Positions 1-11,669 of a stretch of 64,000 nt of DNA are shown here, in pieces. The notes beneath the pieces are model-generated. The model was not told where the DNA came from. It searched no databases and saw only the letters and a program-made list of their open reading frames with translations. The DNA is from Gongronella butleri. Taxonomy: Eukaryota; Mucoromycota; Mucoromycetes; Mucorales; Cunninghamellaceae. Made by a program: the position numbers and the translations under genes. The DNA is taken from positions 1-64,000 of the forward strand of contig JAIWZP010000051.1 in the NCBI GenBank assembly GCA_025201375.1. The letters run 5' to 3'. Positions within the stretch are counted from its first letter, which is position 1. Every line of letters begins with the position of its first letter.

Positions 1-915
1 AGTCGATCCAAAATGAAATGGAGAGACCTGTCGTAAGTGACACGAGGTACACGCCCACAATGGCACCTCGGATGTCCGGTGGCGAGAGCTCACACATGTA
101 CCTGGCCAAAAAAAAAAAAAAACAAGAAAGGGATGCCTGTTAATAGAAAAAAATGACTGACACGTCCATGTTTGCTTACAATGGCCCGACGAAACTAAGC
201 GCACCGACACCAATGCCGCCAATTAATCGTCCAGCAATCATATGCCCAATTTGCTGAGACCCTGTTTGCTGATCACAGGCGCCAAAAAAAAAAAAGAGAA
301 TGAAAATCGGGCTTCATTTCTCAGATTTTCAACAATGGCCGTATAAGAATGCATACCAAGGTGCTTCCCGTGATAAAGATAACAAGAGCGACAATGGTCG
401 AGTACTTTCGCGAAATTTTATCTGTAATGGCGCCAAGAATATAGCCTAAAACCAAAGAGCCGGATTAAAAAATCACAAAATACGCGTTTTGGACTCTCTT
501 TTTGCCGTTCACGTGCATCCGACAAAACCGCCAATTTCAAGAATGGACACCAGCAGACCCTTCTCTGCACTTGACATGGGAAACTTTTCTTTGAAATGCT
601 GTGGTCACACAAAACAGGGGAGAAAAAAAAAAGCAGGTTATGCGCTGCTTTCAATCTCAGTTGTCATTTTGCTGAGCCTTGCCTGCATTTCTAATATGCT
701 CGAAATCACTCCTTGATCATCTGCGTGGGAGAAAAAAAAATAAGGGGTTTGCCATGAATTGCTCATAATGCGCGTCATTTACATCCAAAAAGCAAACCGC
801 CGACAGATGAGGTCAATGCTGTGAGTAAGAGGATGCGATTCTCTATCAGGCGCCTGACCACAGCGGGAGACTTGCGATTCGGATCGTCACCCACGCTTGG
901 TCGAAAGGTGATCAT
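1..915 (-). CDS. MFS sugar porter, copy 1 (partial, cut by window edge)
   Basis: N-terminal part of a major facilitator superfamily sugar transporter, a plasma-membrane hexose or related-sugar carrier. Exons seen on the minus strand: 915-783, 720-683, 598-about 520, 445-357, 268-180 and 101 onward past the window start. Joined, they give the first-helix motif GGLLFGYDQGVISS, then ISRKYSTIVAL, a GRLIGGIGVGALS helix and YMCELSPPDIRG, all matching the two downstream paralogues. The start at 915 is the ATG nearest the conserved block and gives an N-terminus of similar length to the paralogues. Two splice donors are odd: intron 2 begins GC (682-681), and intron 3 shows GA where a GT is expected (519-518). 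A weak in-frame GT exists a few bases earlier and would delete about four residues. The copy may be functional, mis-assembled or starting to decay. Confidence 0.85.
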
Positions 916-1237
916 GGCTGAATGCAGGTTTGCAGGCCGTGCTGCGAAAAAAAAAAGAGAAAGCAAAGGAAAAGAGAAAGAGAAAGAGAAAGAGAGCTTC
1001 ACGTCTGACTGATGTGGGAATCTGAGAATTAAGGCTCCCTTGTCTCGTGCATCCTCTGACAACATGGATGCACGCAGATGCACTGTTGAAAAAAGCTATT
1101 TGGTTAGTGAGTGGGCGTGGGATCAGGTCGGAGGGTGGCCTGAGTCTGCAGTGGGGCGGCAAACGCTCCAATGCACGGCACGGCAGATGAACAGCCTTTA
1201 TGACTAGCCAATTGCTCATGTCGGCTATGCATCCGGC

Positions 1238-1276
<39 letters not shown>

Positions 1277-1472
1277 GCCCCTGATGCACCATCATTGCAA
1301 CTAGTTTATCGCAGATTGACTGGTTCGCAGATCAAAAGAGTGACTCTCGGTAGTACACGGCACACTCAGTCGTCACAAGCCAATAATATTAAGAAATATA
1401 TAGAAAAAGAAGCAATTACAAATAACAAGGGTACTGGAAGGCAATGGACAGGCGGAGAAGCCGAATTAGCAT
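916..1472. other. Intergenic, sugar porters 1 and 2
   Basis: Spacer between two same-strand transporter genes; it should hold the promoter of copy 1 and the 3' end of copy 2. The only striking element is a 36-base A run at 1240-1275. I see no conserved coding frame. Confidence 0.6.
1240..1275. repeat. Poly-A tract, 36 nt
   Basis: Uninterrupted run of 36 A in the intergenic spacer. No retroposon body or target-site duplication is evident on either side, so I treat it as a homopolymer. Confidence 0.9.
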
Positions 1473-3633
1473 TTACGCCTTGATGCCGACAGTGGCCACC
1501 TCCAACTGCTCGACTTGATTTCGGATCTGACTTATTACAATTTCGTCCTCGTCAGCCGTGTTGCTGCCAAGTTCGCGGTCAATTTCTTCCAAAGATTTAT
1601 TTGACGTCTCTTGTGGATTGAAAAAAAAAAAAGAATCAGACAACGTTCGTAGTGCGCGGCGGAGTTGCGTGTATTACCAGGCACAAAAAAGAAGACAAAA
1701 AAGAAGGACAGCACGCCAAACCCGCCAAACATAAAGTACAAGGCAGCAGGGCTTGATTGAAGCATGGAGGGCGTGATGAAGCCAATGATAAAGTTGCACA
1801 ACTGAGAGAAAAGCAAAAAAAAAAAAAAAAGTCAGTGGCCGCACAGGTATCCTTTTTTTCGTTTTCTCTTTCTTTTTTTTTTTTCTAACCCAATGACTCG
1901 AGGAGCTGATGGCCATCCCTTTTGCTCGAACGCGCATGGGAAACAGCTCTGCGGGCAGAATCCATGAAAGTGGCCCCCATGTGAAGCTAAATACGAGAAC
2001 GTAAAAGTAAATCATGGCAATGCATGCCCATCCAGCGTCCAGGTGCTCAGGCCATGTCTGAGCGTATAAGCTGCTGAGGCTGCCAATGACAATCATGGCG
2101 CTGGCAATGCCTACAGAACCGCCAAGGAGCATGGGGCGGCGTCCGAGACGCTCAATCGAAAAAACAGCTGCAAGACAGCCAAATATCATGATGATGCCGA
2201 TGACTCCAGTCGCGAGCAATTTGGTCGAATTGCCGCTTTGACCCAGCGAGGCGACAATGGCTGGCGCATAATAGATAATGGCATTGATGCCGACAAATTG
2301 CTGGAAAAACATGAGAGTTGCGCCAATCATGACACGTTTCCACATTCCCTGGCGCAGCACATTGGCATAGCGGATAATTTCCCGGCGGCACGACAGCTTG
2401 CATGCGATCCACTTGTTGCTTGGTCGCGCCGTGGCTTCGGTGCCCATGGCCTCAATAAATTGCTGCTCTTCCATCTGATGTTCAAACATTGTCATCACCT
2501 TGATGTCCTTCCATTCGTCCTCAACGTCGTCTGTTTGGCGAAGACGCTTGAGCACTTGCATCGCCTCCTTCTCGCGCCCGACGTGCATCAGCCAGCGCGG
2601 ACTAAAAGGCAGAAACATGATGCCACCAAGCATAATCACACCATAGACAAGCTGCAAGATCAACGGCAATCGCCATGAAATGTCGCCCTGCGCGAAAAAA
2701 AGAAAATAAAGACGCGTCAAACACGTGTCGCGCCCTGCAATTCATTGTCCGCATCATACCACCAGCATGGCGCATCCATAGTCTGTCCAAAACGCGATGG
2801 CAACGCCAATAATCACGGAGAGAATGTAAAAAGTCACAATGCTGCCTCGAATCTCTGGAGGCGACAGCTCGCTTTGATACCTACACAATGGGGTTGCGTG
2901 AATATCATAAAAACGACCCAATTTTTTTTCTTACAAGGGGCCGATGACACTGAGTGCACCTATGCCAAAACCACCAATAAAACGCCCCACAAGCAAATGA
3001 ATCACCTCTTGCGCAGCCGATTGCTAATAAGAGCAAAAATAGATGTGAGTCTAGGCATTGGCGACGTGGCCAGTTGACTTTTTGATTTCTCGAGATAATC
3101 TTACAATGCTGCTGCCAATTAAAAATATCCCAAGAGCCACCAAAATCGAATATTTGCGCGAAATCCTGTCGGCCAGGGCGCCAATAAAATACGCTGAGGA
3201 CGAAAAGATTGAGCACGACGCCCAATACTTGTTTTTTCTTTATTTTTTTTACCTCCTGTCCAAGCGCCGAGTTCGAGTATCGACACGACAAAGCCATTTT
3301 CGGTGCTCGTCATTGGAAACCGGGCTTGAAAAGCCTAAAAAAAAAAATCGGCATGAATAGCCTGCTCGTAGCAGCCTTTGTCCGCCCAGAGAATTACAGG
3401 CATCTCCTGGATGCTGGAAATGACCCCCTGGTCATCTAAAATATGAAAAAGGAACGTGAATCGCAAGAATCAAGAGTAAATACCAAATTGCAGCACGTAC
3501 AACCAAAGAGCAGGCCGCCAATTGAGCTGATAAACGCAATGAACAGCAAGCGCGGATTGTTCATCAGGCTTTTGAGCACGGGCGGCGATTTCCCCTTGGC
3601 ATTTGCGCTTTTCTTCGTAGATACATCGAGCAT
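1473..3633 (-). CDS. MFS sugar porter, copy 2
   Basis: Complete 12-helix sugar porter, multi-exon. Starts MLDVSTKKS at 3633, ends ATVGIKA-stop at 1473. Motifs in order: GGLLFGYDQGVISSIQEM (helix 1), ADRISRKYS (loop 2-3), a PFSPRWL block where most sugar porters have PESPRWL, a long cytoplasmic loop, QQFVGINAIIYYAP (helix 7, canonical QQxxGxNxxxYY sugar-site motif), ERLGRRPML (loop 8-9), TWGPLSWILPAELFP (helix 10, both tryptophans present) and FIIGFITPSM (helix 11). The tail ETSNKSLEEID resembles the PETKGxSLEE end of fungal hexose transporters. All canonical binding residues I can check are kept, so a sugar/proton symporter is likely. The exact substrate is unknown. Confidence 0.92.
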
Positions 3634-4416
3634 GCTGACAAAAGAAAAAAATCAGAAGAAAGAAAGGGCAAAAGAAAAAAGAAAAAGTCAATCAGAGTCT
3701 TCCGAGCAAAAAAAAAAAAAAAAAAACGAAGGCACACGACGCGTAATCTGGGCGAAATCACATTCTGATCATGCGGGATTGTGCCAGAGGGGACCATCTC
3801 GTCCTTATTTTCCTTGGCGGCGCGTCTTTCAACGCGACATTTAACGTGGATAGATTTACAAAGATGGCTGCCCCTCTTTCCAAGCAAGGGGTGAGGGGCT
3901 GCGGGGGGACCCGCCGCAACCATTGGGTTCTCAACTGAGTTTCCACCCCTTTTTCGCCACGCCTTGCAGCAATTGGCCACGATTAGCAGTGTCGATAAAG
4001 CAAAAAGCACAAGCACGTCTAAAAAGAAAAAAGGAGGATAAAAAGGGACGCCACAGGTGCGACGGGGCCCGCATGGTAGCGCCTTTGTCGCGCCAATGCT
4101 GCCAAATGAAGCGGGATGGCAAATTTATGCAGAGAAATGCAAATCTATGCCCGCCTCTCTTTCTGTTTTATACTCTATTACTGCAAGACTCGACCGGCGC
4201 CCCTTGTTGAAAAGAAATTAAAGGGGCATCGCGCCCAATGGCCGCCTGCATGAATAAAAAAAATCAAAGACCCACCTTTTTTTCGTCTAGCAAATGTAAT
4301 TGGTTCATTTTACAGTTGAAAAGCAATACAAAAGAAAAGATAAAGATGCGGTATAGGATAATACAACAAAAAAAAAAAAAAAAGGAAGGCAATGGATGGC
4401 TAAAAATAATGAGGTT
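3634..4416. other. Intergenic, sugar porters 2 and 3
   Basis: About 780 bases upstream of copy 2. A- and T-rich runs and unrelated short open frames only. Presumed promoter of copy 2; no motif I can name. Confidence 0.5.
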
Positions 4417-6556
4417 TCATGCCTTGTATTCGACGGTGGCTTTCTCCAGCAGCTGGTCGACCTTGTCGCGTGTTTGTTTCATAAGAATCACGTCCTTGTC
4501 GGCTGTGCCACCACCAAACATGGCATCGACTTCCATTGCCGTTTTTCCCTTGGTTTCTTTTCAAAGTAAAAAAAAATATCGTGAGTGGCGAAATTCAGGC
4601 ACACGACGCGTTTTGCACGCCTTACCAGGCAGGATGAACAGCACAAAAAGGAACGAAAGCACGCCAAAACCTGCAAACATGAAAAACATGGCAGGGGGAC
4701 TCTTAGCCAGAATGGAAGGTGCAATGAAGCCCATGATAAAGGTGAACAGCTGCATTGTAAAAAAAGAAAAAAATATAAGCAACATATCGCCCAATTGACG
4801 CTTTTGCATTGATTTTTTTTTTTTTTTTTTTTTTACCCAATGAGCCTGACGTGGCAAAAGATGGTGAAAAAAATGAGATCTTTGGATGAGTAAAGTGTCT
4901 TTTATCGTCATTTTCTTCATTTTGTGACTTACAGAAGTGGTGATGGCCATAGCTTTTGCTTTGACGCGCAAAGGAAAGAGCTCCGAGCCCACAATATACG
5001 GAATTGGTCCATAGGAGGTGCCAAAGATGTAGACATAGACGTAGATCATGGCGACACAGAGCCATCCCTCTGCTTGATGTTGCGGCCATGAGTGGCCAAA
5101 GAGGAATTGAAGCGTGCCAATGGTTGCCATGGAGAGCATGATGACGGTGGAGCCGGTCAAGAGGAGTTTGCGTCGGCCGAGCTTGTCGACGAGGAGCATG
5201 GCCGTGAAACAGCCCGAGATCTTGATGATACCTATGGCTCCCGTCGCGATTAATTTGGTATCTAAATTTGTTACACCGACGGTGTTGATGATGGACGGCG
5301 CATAGTAGATGATGGCGGCCGTGCCGAGGAATTGTTGCAAAAACATGAGTGTGCAGCCAAGAAGAACGCGTCGCCACATGCCTTGGCGCAGAACACTTGC
5401 ATAACGCACGAATTCCTTCTTGCTCCAGCGGCGCAACGAATTCAGCGCGCCTGGAGCGTGATCACGGGGCTTGTCCATTTCTTCCAATTGTGATTCTTCA
5501 ATTTGGTGCTCAAACATGGTCATCACTTTGATTTCTTTCCATTCCTCGTCGACATTCACGCCACGGCGCAATCGTGTCAACACGCGATAGGCTTCTTCCT
5601 CGCGGCCTACGTGTGAAAGCCATCGAGGACTGAATGGGATGAACACCACGCCGACCGCCATCAACACGGCAAACCCAATCTGAATAAGCAAGGGCAGACG
5701 CCACGAAATGTCACCCACCACATGTGATGTTGCAAAATCGATCCAAAATGACACCGCCACACCCGTGCTGACAGAAATCATGTACATGGCCACAATGCTG
5801 CCGCGCAGATCAGCAGGCGCAAGCTCTGATTGGTACCTACAAGCCAGAAAAAAAGGGGGGAACGGAAAAGGTGAATTTTTTTTCTGAAAACACGGGCAAA
5901 TTTACTTACAATGGGCCGAGCACGCTGAGCGAGCCGATGCCAATGCCTGCAATGAAGCGTCCGACGATCAATTGGTTCACGACAGGAGCGCTGACTTGCT
6001 AATAACCCAGAAAAAAAATGAGATTTTTGTCTTGTTTTTCCAATTTTTTCACATTACCAGGCTGCTGCCCAAAAGAAAGATGGCCAGCGCGACCATGATT
6101 GAGTATTTTCTCGAGATAGTGTCGGCAATGGTGCCGATAAAGTAGGCTGCGCGGTAAAATAAAACAAAAATAAGTAAAAAGGAAGAAGTAAATTGAGTCG
6201 ACGTGTCTTTTTTTGCAATTGGCATTTTTATAGTCTTACTGCCAAGAAGACCACCAATCTGCAGAATGGAAACCACGAGTCCGTCTTCCGTGCTGTCCAT
6301 GGGAAAGCGCTCCTTGAAAGCCTAGCAAGAAAAGAGATGTCAAAAATGGAATGTGCCATTTTTTTTGCATAAAATCACTTACCGGCATCTCCTGGATGGA
6401 TGAAATGGCACCCTCGTCATAGCCAAAAAGAAAGCCACCAACACTGGCCACCAAGGCAACCAGCAGAAGCAACGGATTTGACAGCAATCGCTTGATGACC
6501 GAGGGCGACTTGACAAGCTCCTCAGGAGCGTGATTTTGCTTTGAATGATCCAGCAT
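4417..6556 (-). CDS. MFS sugar porter, copy 3 (diverged substrate site)
   Basis: Third tandem paralogue. Starts MLDHSKQNH at 6556, ends ATVEYKA-stop at 4417. Shares exon layout and GGFLFGYDEGAISSIQEMP, DTISRKYSIM, PFSPRWLSHVGREEEA and DKLGRRKLLL with copy 2. The helix-7 motif reads QQFLGTAAIIYYAP, so the usual Asn is Ala. Helix 10 reads SYGPIPYIVGSELFP, so both usual Trp residues are Tyr and PAE is GSE. The 3' end includes a 9-nt microexon at 4837-4845 encoding Ala-His-Trp, flanked by normal GT and AG sites; copy 2 has the same three residues inside a longer exon. The last exon gives ETKGKTAMEVDAMF. Fold and topology look intact, so it is probably a transporter with changed specificity, or a sensor-like protein. 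Confidence 0.9.
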
Positions 6557-7760
6557 TCTTGTAATGAAGAGATAGTACAGGGAATGGAATGAGAAGAAGA
6601 GAGGGTTGTTGTAATAAAAAAAAAAAGGTCGTAAAACGATCACGACGCGCTCTTTTTATATGCATTTTAGTAGGGGGAGGAGAAATGCACGTCGGATCGA
6701 ACCATCCTTGTTGGGATTAGGGTCCAGACTTTGTGACAAGTGACAATCACTGGCAATTTTATTGCCATGTAAGGAAAAATAAAAAAAAGGGACCGCGATG
6801 CATCCATGGGGATGGAGAGCGAGCGACATTAATGAATTTTACCATTTTTGATGAAAGAGAAGGGTAGAAACTGCGTTGAGCCATGCTGCAAGCCGATGAT
6901 GCGGGCCTTGCCACGAGAACATGGCAGCTCTGGGAGAGAGAGGGTCGCGGTGTATGTGATCTAGACTGCAGGTGCAGCAAGAAAAAAAAATAAAATCAAG
7001 GAGAAATGAACATTGCTGCATGAATGCGCCAATACTGTCACTGTTTTCAGCCAGTGCTGTCGCCTCCTGCCTTTTTCTTTCTCTACGTTTTCTTTTTCGA
7101 GACTAGCCTACCAACAAGGGATCGGCAATGATGCGCATTTCATACAAAAACCACATCCAGACCGCGCAATGGGCCTAGATTTGGTCTCTCTATGCCGCTT
7201 TCTTTGCCACGTTCGGTCGACTCCTTGTCAGTGGCAGCGGGACATGCGTGCCGTGAGGTGCGTGGGGGGTGTGGAAGAGCACAAATTGGTACATCTGCTC
7301 GGGTTAAATCGCGGGTCGATCGTTAATGGGCTCTCAATAATCAAGGGCAGCCATTTTGAAATGGACTTGTTGCCATCTGACTCTTCTGCACGCCATTGAG
7401 AAGGATGGAGCGCGGATCTATGTGGCATGGCGTGCATGAGGGCCCGTTTGCCTCGATTTTAAAGAAAAAAATGAAAAAAATGAAAAAAAAGCCAAGCTCC
7501 TGCACTTTTTGATTGGCTTTTCGACGTGTTGTCGCCTCCGTTTTCTCTTGCATGACACGATCTCGTGTAACCATGCACAGGGTCCTAGAGCGTGCGAACA
7601 GATGCCATGGAAAGCTGGTTTCTGCCTTTGGCCATCTCAACTGGGACTCCACTCCTCACATTGCATCTCACACTGAAATCCATTCGCAAGATCAAAAAGA
7701 AAAATAGGCATTTCATTGGTTCAATTCTAAGATGGATACAATTTACAAAAAAAAACAATT
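6557..7760. other. Intergenic, 1.2 kb
   Basis: Upstream of sugar porter copy 3 and downstream of ATP12. Contains a TTTTTATATGC stretch near 6652-6662 that could serve as a core promoter for copy 3. No open frame shows conserved motifs or plausible exon structure. Confidence 0.5.
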
Positions 7761-8931
7761 CTACAACTTTTTGTGCATGACGGCCAAGGCGACAGAGCCC
7801 AAAGTCTGGCGCATATATTCTCGATCAACATCGTGGCCTGGTCATTAAAAAAGATGCAATTGAGTGCTTCCATTCGTGCATTTTTGCTTTTTTTAATTGT
7901 CTTACTGTCTTCGACCTCGCCCCATCGCTCCATCTGCGCATTGGATTCGACCTGGGCGGCCTGGGCAGCATGTTCAACGGAGATGCCATGCTTGATGAGG
8001 GCGAGAGCGATCAAGAAGCTCTTGGAGGACATGACGGCGCGTTCAAACGCGGCCAATTCGAGATTATCCATTTCTTCGACGACGGTGCGCAGCTTTTGCT
8101 TTGTCTCCTCGGGCTGCTGGACAGCAAAGATGTCGGTGGTGGTCTTGATCTCGACATTGTACTTTTGAGCGACCCAATCAATCACAGGCGTCCAATATTT
8201 GTCTTGCAGCTTGACAAGCTGTTCAGGGAAATCCTCGTGATAACAAGTTGCATCCGTGTCGAAATACGTCATCAGCTTGTCGATCACAGCAGGTCGGATG
8301 TCCTCGATATTGTGCGCGGGGTTCAGACCGTCAATTGCGCGCGACAACACCGACGTCTTTTTCGAAAAAAAAATAGAAAAAAGCGTGAGATCAAGCAATA
8401 AATGATACCCAATGCTCCCTCTGCGCTCGTATTTCGTCTCCACTCGTCTCCATTCTTCTCAATGGCTCCCAATGGCCTCCAATGGCGCAGCATCCACACT
8501 TACCAAAGGCAATGTATGAGGTTTGAGCACCTTCGTCTGGGCATCCCACTCGGCGGCGGTCAGCAGGGCCAGGTAGCGTTGCTCAGGAGCCAAAGTGAGC
8601 ACATTCTTGCTGGGCGTGCGCAAATTGCGGTGGTCCAGCTTGACCGTGATGCCGCCTGATGGGAAAAAAAGAATAAATGGCATGTTTTAAAGCCTGCAGC
8701 TGCATTTTATGCATACCTTGCTCCTCGCTGATTCCGGCCTTCTTCCAAAAGCGCTGCATCGTGCGCTCGGCACCTAGAAATTCGAGTTAGATCGTGCGTC
8801 CTGTTGACAAAAAACGACAAAACCCGGGCTTACGTTGAGTATCAGCCTCTTGGCGCACAGAAGAACAGCCAGAGAATAAGCGCTTGCACAGGGACGAGCG
8901 CTGCGTGCGCAGGAGACGTGGCGCGATCATG
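7761..8931 (-). CDS. ATP12: ATP12, mitochondrial F1-ATPase assembly chaperone
   Basis: Chaperone (ATPAF2 family) that binds the F1 alpha subunit in the mitochondrial matrix before hexamer assembly. Five exons. Exon 1 starts MIAPRLLRTQRSS, a basic, Ser-rich, acid-poor leader typical of a mitochondrial presequence. Then come FWKKAGI and GGITVKLDHRNLRTP, the conserved ATP12 entry block, AAEWDAQ, a long exon containing DTDATCYH and DKYWTPVIDWVAQKY, and the C-terminal exon SHDVDREYMRQTLGSVALAV ending HKKL-stop. The order and spacing match the whole family, and the aspartate in AAEWDAQ is present. Start choice: the first ATG in frame with the presequence at 8931. Confidence 0.95.
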
Positions 8932-9164
8932 GTATATGATATTTTTCAAAGAAAAAAAAGAGTGAAAGAAGAGATTTGGAAGCAAAACAAGGAGGGATTG
9001 CCCCTTGTGTAGCGGGCTTTCAATCGCATGAAACGGCCAAAAAAGGAAGCCATCGCCACCCGACGAACACAGCTGGTGGAACGCCCATTTAGGGGCCTCC
9101 ATGGTGTGAAGCGTCGTCGTTCTCAATAGACAGCGTATTCAACGATTCAATTATACCATTATTT

Positions 9165-10228
9165 TTATTTGAAAACAGCCACTGTGGCTGGATGCTTTGC
9201 GCACACGGCCCCAATCACGTCTGACATGGTGACGACGCCAATCACTTTGCCGCTTTCGATAATCCAAACGCGATGCGTGTCCTTTTCGACCATCAGGCCG
9301 AGAATTTCCTTGACCGTCGCATCACGCTGCGCAACAATCGCCTGTCGGTGAATCGCCGTCTTTTAAATTCAATGGAAAAGAAAGAGGAAATCAGTGATTT
9401 CGCGCGATTTAGTAGCTCGCATTCGTTTGTTTTACCTTTAGGTAGTCCAGTGCGGGCAAATTGAGCAATTGCACCTTTTCAAGATTGGCCATGGGGACGT
9501 CCTCAAGGCAGAGATCACCGACGAATTGGCCCTGATCATCAAGAACGGGAATGCCGCTCAGATTTTCGGCAGCCATCTTGCGAAACACGTCGACAGCCGT
9601 CACGTCCTTGCCAATGACTGCCTTGATAAGATGGCCTTCCTTGAGCAGGCCCACCTTGTCGACGGACGCGTTCAAATCGATCGCAGATTGCACGCAATCG
9701 GGGTTGCGCGCCATATGCCGGATAATATCTGTCTGCGACAACAACCACGGGTGCTTGGATTCATCCATGGCATCCACCACCAGCGATCGATGCCCACCAT
9801 TGGCAAAGTAGCGCAGTGTCTACAAAAAAAAAAAAAAAAAAAAAAAAGCGTGTTAGGTGGAGAGATTTGTGTGTGGCCAAAATCCGGCATATTACATCCA
9901 AAAGCGTGTCTTGCTGGTCTGTCTTGTGTAGCCTGTAGCTCTCACGGTCGCTGTCCAGGCCAAGGACATTCTCAATGGGATCGGCGAGCGGGAATTTGGC
10001 CTTTTCAATGGTTGTTTGCTTGGCGACAAGATACAACAGGATATCAAAGAGGTTGACAATACTGACGACCGTGGCGCTATTGTGTGAGAAGAGCGGCAGC
10101 GACGTGAACTTGTGCGAGCTCATAAGCGTCAGTGCTGACTCGATACTGACCGTTGGACTGGCCGCGACCAGAGGCGGCTTGGTCTTGGCAAGACTGAGGT
10201 CAGACGGTCGTAGCTGCGTGATATCCAT
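9165..10228 (-). CDS. CBS-domain protein (Snf4/Sds23-like)
   Basis: 303 aa in three exons (10228-9896, 9819-9436, 9359-9165; lengths sum to an exact frame). Four CBS repeats can be traced: around SPTVSIESALTLMSSHKFTSL, around the LRYFANGGHRSLVV block, around GKDVTAVDVFRKMAAENLSG with IPVLDDQGQFVGDL, and around RDATVKEILGLMVEKDTHRV with WIIESGKVIGVVTMSDV. Tandem CBS pairs bind adenine nucleotides, as in the AMPK gamma subunit Snf4 and the phosphatase inhibitor Sds23. I cannot tell which family this is from motifs alone, and the N-terminus is shorter than in Sds23. It shares a 614-base upstream region with the divergent hydrolase gene. Confidence 0.85.
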
Positions 10229-10842
10229 AGTGCAAATAAAAAAGAAAAAAGAAATATAAAAAAAAGGGAGAGGAAGAGAAACACTCACGCCGAAACGAAA
10301 AAGGTGGGCTGATGAGAGAGAGACGGGACCTTCAAGCCCCGCGTCGCCTTTTGTCGTCGCACACAACCCATGCATAAACAAACAGGGAAACCATCTCAAT
10401 TGCATCTGCATGACATGCGTTGCATCCTTTTTTTCCGCGGGACACGTTCCAAAATGATGCTTTCCTGCAAAAAATGTGAGAATGCGCGCGTATTTTCTAT
10501 AATTTTTTTTTTACGAGCGGACCAACGGCCGCAGACAGCTGAGTCTCGCACGTGCGTGGGCCTCTGTTCAGTGCATTGCGAGGCATCATGAGCCAAAAAA
10601 AAAAAAATACGCGTAAATATCGTTTTCTGCGTTTTTGGGCGGTTTGCACGAGCGGAATCATGATCATGCCCATCCATGAACATTTTTTTGTGGTTAGGGA
10701 GAGAAAGCCTTGAGGCTTCTGGCATTTGACTTGGGCATTTGACTTGCTTGGGCAATGGGTTACACAGAATCCGAAATTGGAAGCGTAGCGGTGCAATTGC
10801 GACGAATGTCGATTTTCGTCTTCCTTTTTGCTCCTGGTCGCC
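10229..10842. promoter_or_regulatory. Divergent promoter region, CBS protein / hydrolase
   Basis: Both flanking genes start outward from this 614-base segment, so it must hold both promoters. Contains purine-rich runs next to the CBS-gene start and an A-run near 10595-10607. No named binding site recognised. Confidence 0.5.
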
Positions 10843-11669
10843 ATGTCGACGGCCACTACATTGCTAGAAACAGACGACGGGAGTGTCGAAACACGTGTCA
10901 GCTACCGGCATACTAATGCTCCAGTGCGCGCTATCATCATTTCACACCCGTACGGCCCTCTTGGCGGCAATATGCAAAACAACGTTGTCGTGGCCCTGCA
11001 CAAGGCGTTTGCACAGCTGGGCTACGTCGCGGTGAGCTTCAATTTCAGGTAATTTTAGCATTGCACACCTTTTTTTCCATGTTGCTGCGACGTGGTTTGG
11101 CTTATTTTTCGTCTTTTTCAGGGGCTCTGGGAGATCCTCGGGCAGGACGAGCTACACAGGCATCGCTGAGCAGCGCAATTATCAAGCCGTCGTGGACCAC
11201 GTGTTGAAACAATACCCCAATCTCAGTCATCTCTTCCTTTGCGTCCGTTTTGCAAAATATGACCAGAAAAGCGCGTCAAATAGTGCTAACTCGCGTCACT
11301 TTTTCCCTTTATTTTGCGTAGGGCTATTCTTATGGCAGCATGATCGCGTCGAGCGTGCGCGTTGAGTCTGTCCCAACATCACACATCCTGATCAGCTACC
11401 CATTGAGCGTGCGATGGGCGCTGGCGACGACTAAGAACGGCTATTTCAAGGAGAAAGTGGCAGAGCTGCTGGCGGGACCCGAGCGCACGTTGATCCTGCA
11501 CGGCACAAGTGATCAATTCACGGGTGCGAGCGCGTACGACTCGTGGCTGGCTTCCGTGGGTGACAATGTGGACCGCCGCATTGTTGATGGCGCCGATCAC
11601 TTTTGGTTTGACCGCGAGCCCGAGCTCGTTGATCTAGTTGTTCAGTTCTGTGAATCGCAAGCGAATTAA
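10843..11669 (+). CDS. Alpha/beta hydrolase
   Basis: 224 aa in three exons (10843-11048, 11122-11242, 11322-11669), sum exactly in frame. Start MSTATTLLETDDG. The N-terminal ISHPYGPLGGNMQN resembles the oxyanion-loop HPHPxxGGxMxN of small dienelactone-hydrolase-like and KANL3/TEX30-like proteins. The nucleophile elbow is GYSYGS (Ser in GxSxG), the acid is Asp in LHGTSDQFTG, and the base is His in DGADHFWF. All three catalytic residues are present and correctly ordered, so an esterase or peptidase-type hydrolase is likely. The substrate is not predictable. No signal peptide or membrane helix, so probably cytosolic. Confidence 0.9.

Noticed and set aside
1240..1275. Poly-A tail of a retroposed copy
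   Set aside because: No retroposon body on the 5' side and no target-site duplication; homopolymers are common throughout this window.
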